From positions 5,084,001-5,148,000 of the forward strand of contig OZ316891.1 of assembly GCA_973895155.1 (NCBI GenBank): 64,000 bases of DNA, given 5' to 3'. Origin of the DNA: Marsupella aquatica. Lineage: Eukaryota > Marchantiophyta. A program made the position numbers and the translations under genes. This document shows, in pieces, positions 10,801 to 22,020 of the stretch. The notes beneath the pieces were generated by a model. That model ran no database searches, was not told the origin of the DNA, and worked only from the letters and a program-made list of their open reading frames with translations. Numbering within the stretch: the first letter of the stretch is position 1; each line of letters opens with the position of its first letter.

Positions 10801-13800
10801 GGTTTGTGGAGAGTTGGCTGCCCATTCACACCCCACAACAGCTACATCAGCATTCAAATCACACCAAAGAGTTTCGTAGGCAGAACTGGTAGTAAAACAC
10901 GAGCAGTTTGCAATTTCAAAACTTAAAAATAATACTACAACGATCTGCAAATAGTACCGCTAGAAACACACGAAAGCGCGAGTATTTTTAAAAGCTCAAA
11001 ACACTGGGAGAAGAGCAACAAATCACCTGACGGTTCACCAGTACTATGTCCCCAGTTCGAAGGTGACGGAAAACAGTTTTTCCTCCAGACCTTGGCCCCT
11101 CCACATTTGTTGCTGCACCTCTTGATGAGTTGGAGGCAGCAACACCAGATGCTGACAAAAGAGTCTTGGCAATTGCGCCTAGTTTATGCTTGGGAAGACC
11201 TTGGAGGTTGGTAACTACGCCTTGCTCATCCTCTACAAGGGTTGCACCAGGATAAGCAGATGGTCCATTTTCCACAGCTTCTCTGAGCTGTTGAACATTC
11301 CAAGGCGTAACCCTCTGGTACCAAGAACAAACAATTTACGTGGACAGTGATCAGTTAAGACTGCCTATGCTAAATGCCCAAACATGCAGCCAAAACAGTA
11401 GGTGCAACATGCCACAATGCATTGAGAATACAGGGCGATGTATAAGAGTAACGTTTACCTCAGGGTAAGTCAAGCGGCTCGCAAAGTATGGAGGAATTCC
11501 AATCTCATTAACACTGATATAGGGATCTGGTGAAATGACTGAGCGGCAAGCATAATTCACACGCTTTCCCATCATGTTCATTCGAAAAAGGCCCTCTTTC
11601 TTCTCAAGAAGTTGCCGAACACCATTTCCTTGATCTGCTTTCGTTCCAATAGCTGGACAATGCACAGAATCAAAGCCATACTTCAGATTTTGACATCCTC
11701 AAAATCCCACTTAAGCGTGACGTCGAGAACATGCTAGTTTAATATAATGTTTTTTGGAAAAGTCGGTAAATACACCTTACCGGTCGTGCTATCAAGAAGA
11801 GCATTCACACTATTCTGAAGGTTGAGCCAGAGGGCAGTTGCTTTTGCAAAGTTCAACTGCATAACGGATCCATCTTCTCCCCTTTTGCCTCTTGAAGCCT
11901 CTGTCAAAGACATGTTAGCTTGGATTACCCTGGTGTAGAATACGTTTTGTGGATGTTCCAAAACCTACAAACAAAGTATGAGAGTGAATCCGGAATGGTG
12001 ATAGCATGATGTACCAGAGAAGTAAGAATATACAATTGACGGAACACGGTGCCAAAGGATACAACCACTCTGACAAAACAACAACACTGAATTCACAACC
12101 ACGTACTAATCCCCGAGACTTTTGACAGACATTTGACATCTTCTACCCAATACTAATTATCTTAAGGATTAAGCCTACATAAGAGGGTCTAGTCTTACTT
12201 TGTCATCCATTTTGTTCGGTGGACGAAACCTGTTGGGAGTAACTAAAATAGTTTGCAAGAAAAACATCTTGGAGGCACTGCTTGTCTTCCGTGATGTTGA
12301 GAGCAAACCAACAGCATGCTGCGCACCCCAAACCAGTGAGCAGATACGTTCTTCAATCTCCCAGGCACGCCTTAGGTGTTCCCTGACCTGGGATACAAGA
12401 AGCGTAACATTTCATTTGGCTTCAGAGTTAGACAGGTCACATAACAAATTGAGTAAGAAGAAAATAATGCATGCCTCTAGTCCTTTGAAACAGTTGAGAT
12501 TGAAACGCCACGGTTAGGCACATGGAGGTCCGATCCTTATTCTTTATATGAATATCACAACACAAGGAACTGGAGACAAGCGGAAAACATAGATATAACA
12601 AAACAAGGAAATACCGTGGCAGTTTGACATGATCTTGTCCTAAATTTTCTATTTCCGCCACGACCATCAAGATTGACTTGAAACCTACTTCATTGGCTAC
12701 GTCTATCATAATTGAGTAAGAGGTTAGTACAAAATCGTTGAACACCAGAAAAATTATTCCTCTTGAAAGGATACCTCGGACGGCGTTATAAATTTGCTTT
12801 GATTGGATGATTCAGAACCGTCTTGTTCCAGTATTGTTTCCTCAAGACTGGTGTGGTCCTCTCCCTCTTTATCAATTTCCATGACATCTGCCCCACTGCG
12901 TTCCAAATTGGCACCATCCTTGAATTTTGCCGAGCTTGAAAAAAGCGACACACTTTTGATACCTCTCTCGATGTTTGCACGCAGTGCACTTTTAGGAAGA
13001 GGTTTCTGCAAAACCAAGAGAAATTAATTCTCCATAAGTGGTCAAGAAGAGATTCAGGACAGCTTACTCAGGCTGTTTGAGAAATAAAAACTTAGCAATA
13101 GCGTTCAATGGAACCTAAATCATAAATACCTGGAAAAGCTTTCCAACACCTTCGCTCCTAACATTAGGTACATTTGCCAGACAGTTCTCACACTTCCTGT
13201 TCGGAATTGAGCTGATAAACTGATTAATGACCTCCTTGGTAGCATCAATTTGGCTAGAAGTCCATTCACGTTTCTTCTCCCGTACCCAGCTTTCTCCTTG
13301 CGAATCGACGCTCCTGTCGACTTCGGGCAATACATTGTCCATTCCACTGACAGCGTTATCCTCTTCCAAACCCTCTTCTTCACTCTTCTTCACAAAAATA
13401 TTCAGTGCTTCCACCATTCGCCCTTGCGAGATGAGATCCAACTTGTCCGCAAACATTGCCACCTTCCAATTGTCACCAATAACATTTCAGATCCTGCGCC
13501 TTGTACAGAGTAAAATCCTTCTCCGACCCTGAATTGAAATTTACAACTATAGGAATGTGGTTGGATCTTACCCTGCTTTTGTGCATCTTGAAATGATGAC
13601 AGTATATGCAGACAGCTCGGAAAATCTTAACCATAATCTTGAAAACGAGTGGATTGTAGACTGGAAGCATGAGGTCGATGTGGCCACAATGTCCAGGGCA
13701 TTGCATCGCAGTGAGTCCGCATGTTTTACAGCTGAAACAATTTCATGGACTCAACGGAATGAGATATTCAGACAAGGATTAGGGGAAAGGCTACGGTGAA

Positions 13801-14233
13801 AAGGAGTACGGTCCTCGAACCTGAGTCCCCACTGCTAAAAAGAGAACTAAGATAAATCCCAGCCAAGTTAGATCCCTAAAAAATGCAGCTTAGACCATAT
13901 TTCGAGCAGAATTTTACATACTTCCCATATTTCTCAAGCGGACCGAGGGTCAGATCGTAAAGACCTCCGGGAACTGGATTCTTCAGATTGTCGAAGAGCA
14001 CAGGATTGGAAATTTGCTTCACACTCGTGGCATGCACCTCATCATCGTTGTAGAAAGAGAAGTCAACAGAATCGATCACCTTATAGACGACCTGAGCAAA
14101 ATCAAGGCCACGGCGTCCAGAAAATTGGACAAAACGTGAGCAGAAATGGTACATTGATTTCTTCACAGCAAGGCGTACAATCATCACAAATTCGAGGAGA
14201 GAACCGCCATTGAATTCATCGACTCACCTTCAT
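4899..14233 (-). CDS. NRPA1: RNA polymerase I largest subunit (NRPA1/RPA190)
   Basis: This is the catalytic largest subunit of Pol I, which transcribes 35S pre-rRNA in the nucleolus. Inferred exons (minus): 14228-14233, 13922-14091, 13572-13731, 13130-13462, 12775-13005, 12199-12387, 11781-11964, 11459-11652, 11027-11314, 10729-10817, 10388-10535, 10004-10216, 9355-9621, 8852-8993, 8474-8685, 7944-8146, 7535-7733, 7013-7335, 6728-6868, 5758-6553, 4899-5471. They total 5061 nt, 1686 aa plus stop, close to the plant homologue. Visible landmarks: zinc cluster CKTCG..CPGHCGH (residues 60-76); CENC (203-206); the metal-binding NADFDGD (618-624, Asp 620/622/624 intact); [20 protein letters not shown] bridge region and [13 protein letters not shown] trigger loop (~1184); a Pol I-specific acidic insert (~1335-1430); and the C-terminal GGYRPCNR region. 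The first exon codes only Met-Lys before a GTGAGT donor; the start is therefore less certain than the rest. The donor/acceptor for intron 3-4 (GGAAG|GTGGC) is also atypical. Confidence 0.95.
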
Positions 14234-14375
14234 TTCCGCTGTCCCCTTTTCGAGACAGAGCCCGTAATCGAAGTCACAAAACTTCGAGAATCTGCAAATC
14301 TCACGAAGGAGGAGAGATTTCTCACTAGTGCCACTTCCGCTCCTCTCTCAACCTTAAACCCTAAACCCTAATCAC
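14234..14375 (-). promoter_or_regulatory. NRPA1 upstream region with telo-box
   Basis: Directly upstream of the inferred NRPA1 start, at about 14356-14371, is AAACCCTAAACCCTAA, a double telo-box. This motif is common in promoters of plant translation and ribosome-biogenesis genes. It matches the motif upstream of GAR1 in this window. No TATA box is evident. Confidence 0.6.
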
Positions 14376-14545
14376 ATCGGGCTAAATGTAACTCTCCAGT
14401 CAGGGTGCGGGTTTACAGCACCGGCAGCTCTGGATAAGTGCACACTCCCGAGAAGAACCCAACAGTGTGTGATAGGGCGTCCCAAACGTGAAGGGCTGCA
14501 CAAGGACCCCTTGTTCAAAAGTGTGAGTTGTGGGCGGTCACAAGT

Positions 14546-14740
14546 GGTAGGACAAGCTTTTGCAAGTACTCTAATGTATTTCCGGGAAAAGGTGTGACCC
14601 GAACCAAAACCCAAAGGTTTGAGACCCCATAGTTGCCAGGGGTAGGACAAGCTTTTGCAAGTACTCTAATTTATATCCAGGAAAAGGTGTGACCCGAACC
14701 AAAATCCAAAGGTTTGAGACCCCATGCATGCATAGTTACC
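14546..14740. repeat. 95-bp direct tandem duplication
   Basis: A unit starting GGTAGGACAAGCTTTTGCAA at 14546 is repeated at 14641. It includes AAAAGGTGTGACCCGAACC and GGTTTGAGACCCCAT. The copies differ by a few substitutions and a short GCATGCAT insertion. A preceding stretch (14376-14545) is probably part of the same repeat family. No coding sequence was recognised. Confidence 0.7.
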
Positions 14741-16752
14741 AGGCCGGGACAAAAGTTATGTGATCATCATAGGCTCAACTAGAGTAATATATTGAGCTTG
14801 ATTTGATTGGACTGATTGACAGTAAGGTTTTGACAATAAGTTGCTACAATAGGTCCTGGGCTAATTTCAGGCCCCACTACAATATTGAACTAAAGTTCAG
14901 CCAACAAGGCCCCTGACCAAACCTACATGGTCACAATACAGTTCAGCCAATAACTAGGGTTTGCACTGCATGTTAAGTGCAAAACCTTGGAATTTGCATT
15001 TATTGATAAGTGGGTATGGTTTAGACAATGGGCAATGGCCCCCGCCGTCAATAGAGATACTTGTGGCTTCCCTCTTATGTTGTAGAGCTCTACCCGAAAT
15101 GAGATCCCCCACCTCATAACTGCAAATTTAATTCAATAAAAAATTACCTGCACTTATCAATGAGTGCGAGTTGAGGAAAATGTGTGTGTATTGATAAGTG
15201 TCCATGAATCCTTATAGAGGGTTCACACTTATGTGTTTGTTGCTTATGTGCTTAATATGTGTTTGTTGTGGACTTGTAGAGTTCTAATTAGCCCATCCTA
15301 GTTGTGTGGTTTATATCATTCTAGGGTCCATCAGAGCATCATATTTCACTAGACTCTCTTACTAGTGCCTGGGATACAGAGAACTGGTTTCATGGAATTT
15401 GCAGTTGAGATGGTTTGGCCCCAAACTCTTCCCAATGTTCATGAAGATTATCCAAGCTATTAAAAACTTTGACAAGAACAAATTTCATTGGAATATTCCA
15501 ATAAAACTCAGGATGGCCTCTGGGCCAATGAACTACCCTTGCCCTGGACGAAAAGAAGAGATCGATGATTGGTTGATACATGATCAAGCTAAAGCCTCTA
15601 GCTGTCAAATGTGAAACCATGTCATTTCCATACCTTGGAATCTACAAGTCATTAGTGGACTGACCAGGGACTCTCGGGTTTGTGGGACCTCTTTGGTCTT
15701 CTTGGAGTGTGTTCCCCATCCCTCCCCCCCCCCCCCCCCTCTTTTGGATGTTTTGCCTTAGTTTGGGACCCTGTTCCAGGTTTGGCATTTTTTGTTCTTT
15801 TGTCAGTGCAATATATAAATAAATAGATAAATATATATATCCAGGGTCCTCACTTCTTTTCTTTCGACCCATCACGCGCGAATAAGTATAGGGTTTTTCT
15901 ATTGGGTTTAGTGAAATACTTTTAAATTTTTGTTGAAGAACATTAGGGTTATTTTAATCCAATTTTGAGAATTATAAGAATCATAGGGTTTTTTAATGAA
16001 ATATGAGAATATTCTTTGAATATTCCATTAAGTTAGGGGAAAACATTCCTAAAAAAAACTTTATTGACTTAACTTTTAGGGTGTTTATTCCCCCAAAACT
16101 CTGAGCTTGATATGGAACACCCCTTGGATTGAGGCCCCCAAGATATATATACATATATAAAGTGAACATGAGCAAATTTTACTTGTGCCTACTAAACTTT
16201 TTTGTAGGTACATATATTTCTGCCTTGATGATTATTTATATTTGGGTTGCTAGTGAAAAGGATTAAAAATGGTTTACATGGCCTCCCATAATCATGTTGT
16301 TTACAATTTTATTGGGAAGCGTTACTTCTTGTCTTATTCTATCATAAATCATCAAGGTCTCCTATGGCAAGTAGATATCATGGAATTGAGAAATGTGACA
16401 GAGCGCTACAGGCCGCTGTAACTAGCTTGATAACTGGTCTCTCTCACCCCCCCCCCCCCCACACGCACACACACCCCCAAACAAAAACAAAATAAATAAT
16501 CCAAACAAACACAACTACGCTGACACTTCCGGTACATGGCATCTCAAACATACACTATATACAATTACACCTTCCATGTGTTACTCTGGCCTCCTATGCT
16601 CTCATACTGTCTAGAGCCCACTCAAGGCACTTCAGGTTTGAAAGGATTCTCCTAGCCAAGGGAAAGTACTAAGGTTGGCTTTTCATGAGGAAACAACCCA
16701 ATGCCCGTGCGTTGCACAAATGTAGTCGTTGTGGCCATGTTGTTGTCATTGT
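14741..16752. other. Intergenic repeats, no gene
   Basis: AT-rich sequence with no recognisable exon. It contains a C16 run (15724-15739), an AT microsatellite (~15810-15840), a second C14 run followed by CA repeats (16447-16475), and paired motifs CACTTATCAATGAGTG/TATTGATAAGTG near 15155-15210 that may belong to a decayed transposon. All ORFs are short and without family resemblance. Confidence 0.6.
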
Positions 16753-17096
16753 TGTTGAGCATAGACGACATTCGCAACGGCAAGCCCATGAACCATCCAA
16801 CGCACAATAGTCGACACAAAGAGATACGTGGTTCACCTCCACATGAGGCTACGTCCACGGGAACACACAAGAGTTTTACTGCACTCTAGGCTGACCAACC
16901 ATACCAAGCATCCACAGCACAAGCTCTCCCTATCTCTCAACTAGCTCCGTAACAATGAGCCTAAGTTCCACCAGGGTCTGGAATCAGCCCTGGCTATATG
17001 CACAATAGCACTACCGCTAACATTAGCTAAGTCCTAACCCGAGTTAGACTAACTGTGGTTAGCTCATGAGTCACAAGACTAGAGCAATATCTAACA
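16753..17096 (+). mobile_element. Solo LTR, copy 1 (344 bp)
   Basis: The element starts TGTTGAGCATAGACGAC and ends CAATATCTAACA, the TGTT..AACA ends of an LTR. It is flanked by ATTGT and ATTGC, a 5-bp target duplication with one mismatch. It shares high identity across its whole length with 20843-21184. Internally it holds GAGATACGTGGTTCACCTCC, a phrase like those seen in plant retrotransposon LTRs. No reverse transcriptase or integrase ORF flanks it, so it is a solo LTR left by LTR-LTR recombination. Confidence 0.8.
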
Positions 17097-17518
17097 ATTG
17101 CAACAATGCCCATGTTTTGGACAAGAATGTTGAGGGGGGGGGGCAAGTTGGATGCAAGCTAGGAAGTATTGTCATAATTCTGGTTGAGTTGTGCAGTGTG
17201 GTTTAGAAAGTTTTGTTGTTTCACTTGGGTGGTTTTTGTTGTAATTTTAGTTAATCATGTTGTTGTTGGGAATGGCGAGGGCAGGGGGCGCAAGATAGGC
17301 AACAACATTGTGGGGTCCAGGTATGGTCAAGCTGCATTAAGTGGAGGGACAACATTTTTCCTTTTCTAAATTTTGTTTTCCTCCCCCCGAGCCTCCACCT
17401 GCCCTCCCTTTGTCTCCTTCTGCTTTCCCTCTTGCTCCCTTCTGCTCCCTCCCTCCAAAGTGATTGAAAAAACAGAACAAAAATGCAGGCAGGGACAAAT
17501 AAAGAAAATTAACTCAAA
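17097..17518. other. Intergenic, no gene
   Basis: Nothing recognisable is seen. A G10 run lies near 17134-17143 and a CT-rich stretch at 17370-17460. The plus-strand ORF 17184-17369 shows no family resemblance. Confidence 0.5.
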
Positions 17519-18367
17519 CTACCGTCTTCTCCCGAACATAACGCCCGGGCTTTGTGTTCAAATATGACTTTTTTTGGGTCCTAAAAGTAAAAAGTGGTTT
17601 TTATTCAAACACATCATCGGATTAAGACAACGCCCGGGCGCTATGTTTGAGTTTGGTGTTGTGTTCGAAGTTAGTGCAACTTTGGCGTTGTGTTCAAAGT
17701 TGGCACACACTTTCAAAGTTGGCGCAACACAGTGTTGGCGTTGGCTCTATGTGAGATTGTATTTGGTAGGTAGCGTAATTCAAAACTGAACAAATGAAGT
17801 ACTTAGGCAGTCCACAAATTTTGCAGCATGTAGCAACAATTTATCAAACAAAAGCTCAGAACACATAGTTGACAACTTGTCCAAGTCTCCTTGGTTATGT
17901 GATTTTATTGTGCTGTTAGACATATTTGTATTGTTTGAGGCAACCAAACAATTGTCTTATGGTATGACATGCACTAAGTTGACAATAGTGATGCTTTGGA
18001 ACAATTTTTAGAATATTGTTGTTTGTCATAAATTTATGGTGGTTATGATTTGCAAGGTCTGTTCTCTTACCTTCCCTTGTGTAATTCCAGCGTTTGAATT
18101 ACCTACACATTCCCAAACACTTTATTTAAGACTTCAGTTTGTGCTTACAGAATACATTTATTAATCTCCTAACCTTGTACACAACGGCCTAAACTCAAAC
18201 ACAGCGTCAAACTCAAACACAACGCTATTTTTGAACACAACGCCACAAGTGAAAAAAATCCAAAACCATGTAAACAAAATTGAACACAATACCTAGGGCG
18301 CTATATTTGAATATAGCGCCCCCTGGCCCACTAGCGCCTGGGCATTGTGTTCGGGGGAAGACTGTAG
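17519..18367. mobile_element. Terminal-inverted-repeat element (~850 bp)
   Basis: The left end CTACCGTCTTCTCCCGAACA is matched in inverted orientation at the right end (rc CTACAGTCTTCCCCCGAACA). Similarity continues about 30 bp into GCCCGGGC/GCCCAGGC. Subterminal GGGCGCTATRTTTGA motifs and repeated words such as GTGTTCAAAGTTGGC and AAACTCAAACACAACGC occur in both orientations. No transposase is encoded, so it is non-autonomous. I could not identify a target-site duplication and therefore do not assign a superfamily. Confidence 0.65.
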
Positions 18368-20842
18368 GGAAGAAGAAAAACCCCCTCCATAGCAAAAAGC
18401 CAAAGAGCCCCTCCACAGCAAAAAGCCTTCAATGTAGTGGCTATATGTCAAAAACTACTATATATGTATTGGCACACAGTATTGGCAATATATGTAGCTT
18501 GCATTTACTCTATAACCAAGTATATCCTTTGACATCCTGACCTCTTTCAATCAATCCAAGCCTGTCAAAATCCTAGAATACATTTGGTGGTATTGTTGTG
18601 TTCCATCTCTAACCATGTTTGTAAATACACCATGTGGAATTTGGCGGGATTCTTTATTATTGTGCTTGATGCGCCAGTCATTTGTGTTCTACCATACCTG
18701 ATTGACCAGGCCTGCCATTTAAACTGCCTCTAGCTTGATGAAAGACGGTGCCAGTGAGGCACAAACATTTGAGGTTCTAGTGTCATAATGAGAAAATACT
18801 GAGCATCCCTTCAAAATTCCATCCAATTGTTGCCTTAAACATTCACCAAAAGTTCACCTTCCACACAAGCATTATGGGCTCAGTTGATGTAGGATTGCAA
18901 GAAGTACATCATGTAGGATTCATTGGCTCAATCTCATGTAAAGCCAAACCAGTTGGGTCATTGAATGAATGGCTCTGATGAAATCTAAAAGCAATTTTAA
19001 GGTACTGATTGATCTTAGATTGTCTGGTCATTTTGTCATGTATATCCAACCTATGGCGTTGTGTGGACAAATCACACAATACAGCAATGCCCTGTCCCAA
19101 CTGTCTCACCCACAGTTAGATACAACCGGGGATACAACACAAGGACATCACAAGCTGGGTAGAGTGATGGTAAAGCTATGTGTCTGACCTTCACTATGAA
19201 GTAAGTTTGACTGAGCTCACTCAGAACTATATATGGGGGTGCTATGAGTTTAGGTGGTGGAGCATCTGGTGACCATTGAGTTTAGGGTCAATTGAGTTCC
19301 TTGAACATAAATAGACATGAGAAAGAAAGAAAAAAAAACCTTGCAGAGAAGAACTTAAAGCCAGGATAGACACAAACGTTTGTAGGGACAACCCGGATGG
19401 ATACAGCCTGTTGACACTGTAACACCAATCCTTAACAACACACAAAATGGATTACAGGTGTCTTATGAACGGAAGCTGACCAAGATTTAGACATTATGTT
19501 AAGTACGTTTAACCTCCTCCGTTGCTCCTGCTTGGACAGACTACGGGAAGAAATAACCAAAAACTTCCTGCTCCCGGTCAAACAGCTCGTTACAGGTCAC
19601 CATTGGAGCACAAGTGAAAAATGTGTTATACAAGCACAATCTTAGGTTTGTTCTGTGTCCATCCAGATTGTGTTTGTCCATGGGAGCTTTTTCTCAAACG
19701 TTTGTGTCTATCCTGGCTTTAAGTTCTGCAAGCAGAGAATGGATCCTGTGCTATTTCTTGTCCATCTTTGTTCCCATTCCTACTTTTTGTCTTCACTTCC
19801 ACTTATGCCCCCAGTTAGAGTCAGGATGGAGAGGTTTCAGTCTAGACAGTAGCTTTGGATTGTGCTTTAATACTTGGATGATTTCTGCTCCTGATCATGT
19901 CATCTGAGACAGATTGGGCTTGCATTGCAATCTAACATAGTCTTAATTAGTGCAAATAATAATTAATAATTTAAAAATAATATGAGAGCAGATTTTGGCA
20001 GGGGAGGAAATCAAATTCCAGACATAGCAGCCTGAGTCTAAATCGGGGTCTCAATGCCCCAACAACCTAGAAAGAATGTTTTCTGCTGCTAAGCTGGGTG
20101 GCAATCACATATTGTTTTTTTGGTTTTTTTTTATAAAACAATTAAAGGGGAAATCTGCGAAACTACACATAAAGGGAAGAATCAGTTACAACTGAACACA
20201 AGACTTATCAATCTCCACTCAAGTGAGTTACCCTAAAGCCATGCCTCTATGGGCAGCAATCAAATGTTTTGGCTGGGTGTCACCACTTAGAAAAGGTTGA
20301 AGTTAGCCCCAAACACAAGTTTTGGCTTGGTATAAGAGGGATACTTGATGGACCACAAAATGTGAATTGTTATTTGATGGACCCATCTACTATATGATGG
20401 ACCCATCTACTATATGGTGAATCCACCTTTCAGATTTTGTCTTATTCAGAGTTTTGGTGTTATATATATTTATTTCAATGTGCCTTAACAAGGGGCAGCC
20501 TGTGTATCATATACATTTTAAATTAATTTATGGACCCCATTAATTTAAGGATTCTAGAGTATTTTGAACTTATTTTGGCAGCCCCCCTATAAATATTAAT
20601 GTTTGTGATTTATTAGAGATGAAAAGGCTCCACCACTTGAACAAACTCAGTATTTTCATGAGTGGGAGACATGATTCTTATTGTGTCTTAAGTTCCCCTC
20701 ATGTCTTTCTTTCCTAAGTTTATGGTTTTTATTGAAATGAGTGTTGTCATTCATAAGGGCATTGAGTTAGCACACATGGTAGCATCCTTGTGTCATAAAA
20801 CTTGATTGTACTTTTCATTAGTCCCTGTGCTTTTCTTGGCAG
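18368..20842. other. Intergenic with an inverted repeat; no gene
   Basis: No coding exon was recognised. An inverted repeat of ~37 bp (19340-19381 with 19696-19734, containing AACTTAAAGCCAGGATAGAC) is separated by ~315 bp. The first copy of a GATGGACCACAAAATGTGAA repeat lies at 20346-20470. The rest is AT-rich and without recognisable coding sequence. Confidence 0.55.
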
Positions 20843-21184
20843 TGTTGAGCATAGACGACATTCGTAACGGCAAGCTCATGAACCATCCAACGCACAATAG
20901 TCGACACAGAGAGATACATGGTTCACATCCACATGAGACTACGTCCACGGGAACACACAAGAGCTTTACTGCACTCTAGGCCGACCGGCCATACCAAGCA
21001 TCCATAGCATAAACTCTCCCTATCTCTCAACTAGCTCCGTAATAATGAGCCTAAGTTCCACCAGGGTCTGGCATCAGCCCTAGCTATATGCACAACATCA
21101 CTACCGCTAACATTAGCTAAGTCCTAACCTGAGTTAGACTAACTGTGGTTAGCTCATGAGTCACAAGACTAGCAATATCTAATA
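20843..21184 (+). mobile_element. Solo LTR, copy 2 (342 bp)
   Basis: This is a copy of the 16753-17096 LTR, starting TGTTGAGCATAG and ending CAATATCTAATA. It is flanked on both sides by GGCAG, a perfect 5-bp target-site duplication. It has no internal region and is therefore a solo LTR. It sits within a field of GATGGACCACAAAATGTGAA repeats. Confidence 0.85.
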
Positions 21185-22020
21185 GGCAGACACCTTAATT
21201 ATATTATTTTATCTTTCTAGTTATGTTCTCATATTTTATTTACTTTCAAATCACTACAAGACAAAAACTCAACCATGTTCCAAGATGAGCATGCTATATT
21301 GATGGATCACAAAATGTGAATTGTTATTGATGGACACTCCTATTTTTGAAGCTGCTATATGGTGAATGCAACTTTCAGTATTTTGTCTTATTCAAATTTC
21401 TTTTGTTATGCATTTTTATTTCAATGTGTCTTACCAAGGTGCATCCCTTGTATAGTTTAGATTTCCAATTTATTCTGGCACCCCTCTAATTTTTTCTAAA
21501 TCTTTGCTATATTTTAAGATCATCCACCTTGTAACAAAGCTTGTTGAATTTGTAGCCCTTATTCTCATGAGTACAGAAGAAATGATCTAAATAATGTGCA
21601 CACCTTATGTCTTTAAGTACTACTCTTGAATGGTTTTGTGTCCTAAAGTTACGGTTTTATTTTGAGTGTCATTACCTAAAGTAAGTACATAAATATCTCT
21701 ACTCATGTACATTATGTGCACATTCCAATACCATAAACTTAAACTTTCCTGTTCATTATTATTTTTCTTTACATGTGTACTTAATTTTTGTACCTTATGT
21801 GCACAAGTTTCAATATCGTAGATTGTAAGTCTTCCTAGTCAATGTCCTATTTATATTTTAATTAAAACACATGTATATCACTAAAAACCAAAAAAAATGA
21901 AGCATATTAGAGGATGAGCATGCTATATTGATGGACCACAAATTGTGAATTGTTATTTGATGGACCCATGGACCACAAAATGTGAATTGTTATTTGATGG
22001 ACCCATGACTGATTGAGACA
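21185..22020. repeat. Dispersed GATGGACCACAAAATGTGAATT repeat family
   Basis: Copies of a unit with GATGAGCATGCTATATTGAT, GATGGACCACAAAATGTGAA and TTGTTATTTGATGGACCCAT lie at 21283-21440 and 21911-22015, with a related one at 20346-20470. The last contains a local duplication of GATGGACCCATGGACC. Between them the sequence is AT-rich, without genes. Confidence 0.6.

Noticed and set aside
13473-13571. Extension of NRPA1 exon 3 past 13572 (frame stays open to 13473)
   Set aside because: A GTAAGA donor follows [10 protein letters not shown] and the next conserved segment ([12 protein letters not shown]) continues in another frame; total length becomes a whole number of codons only with the intron.
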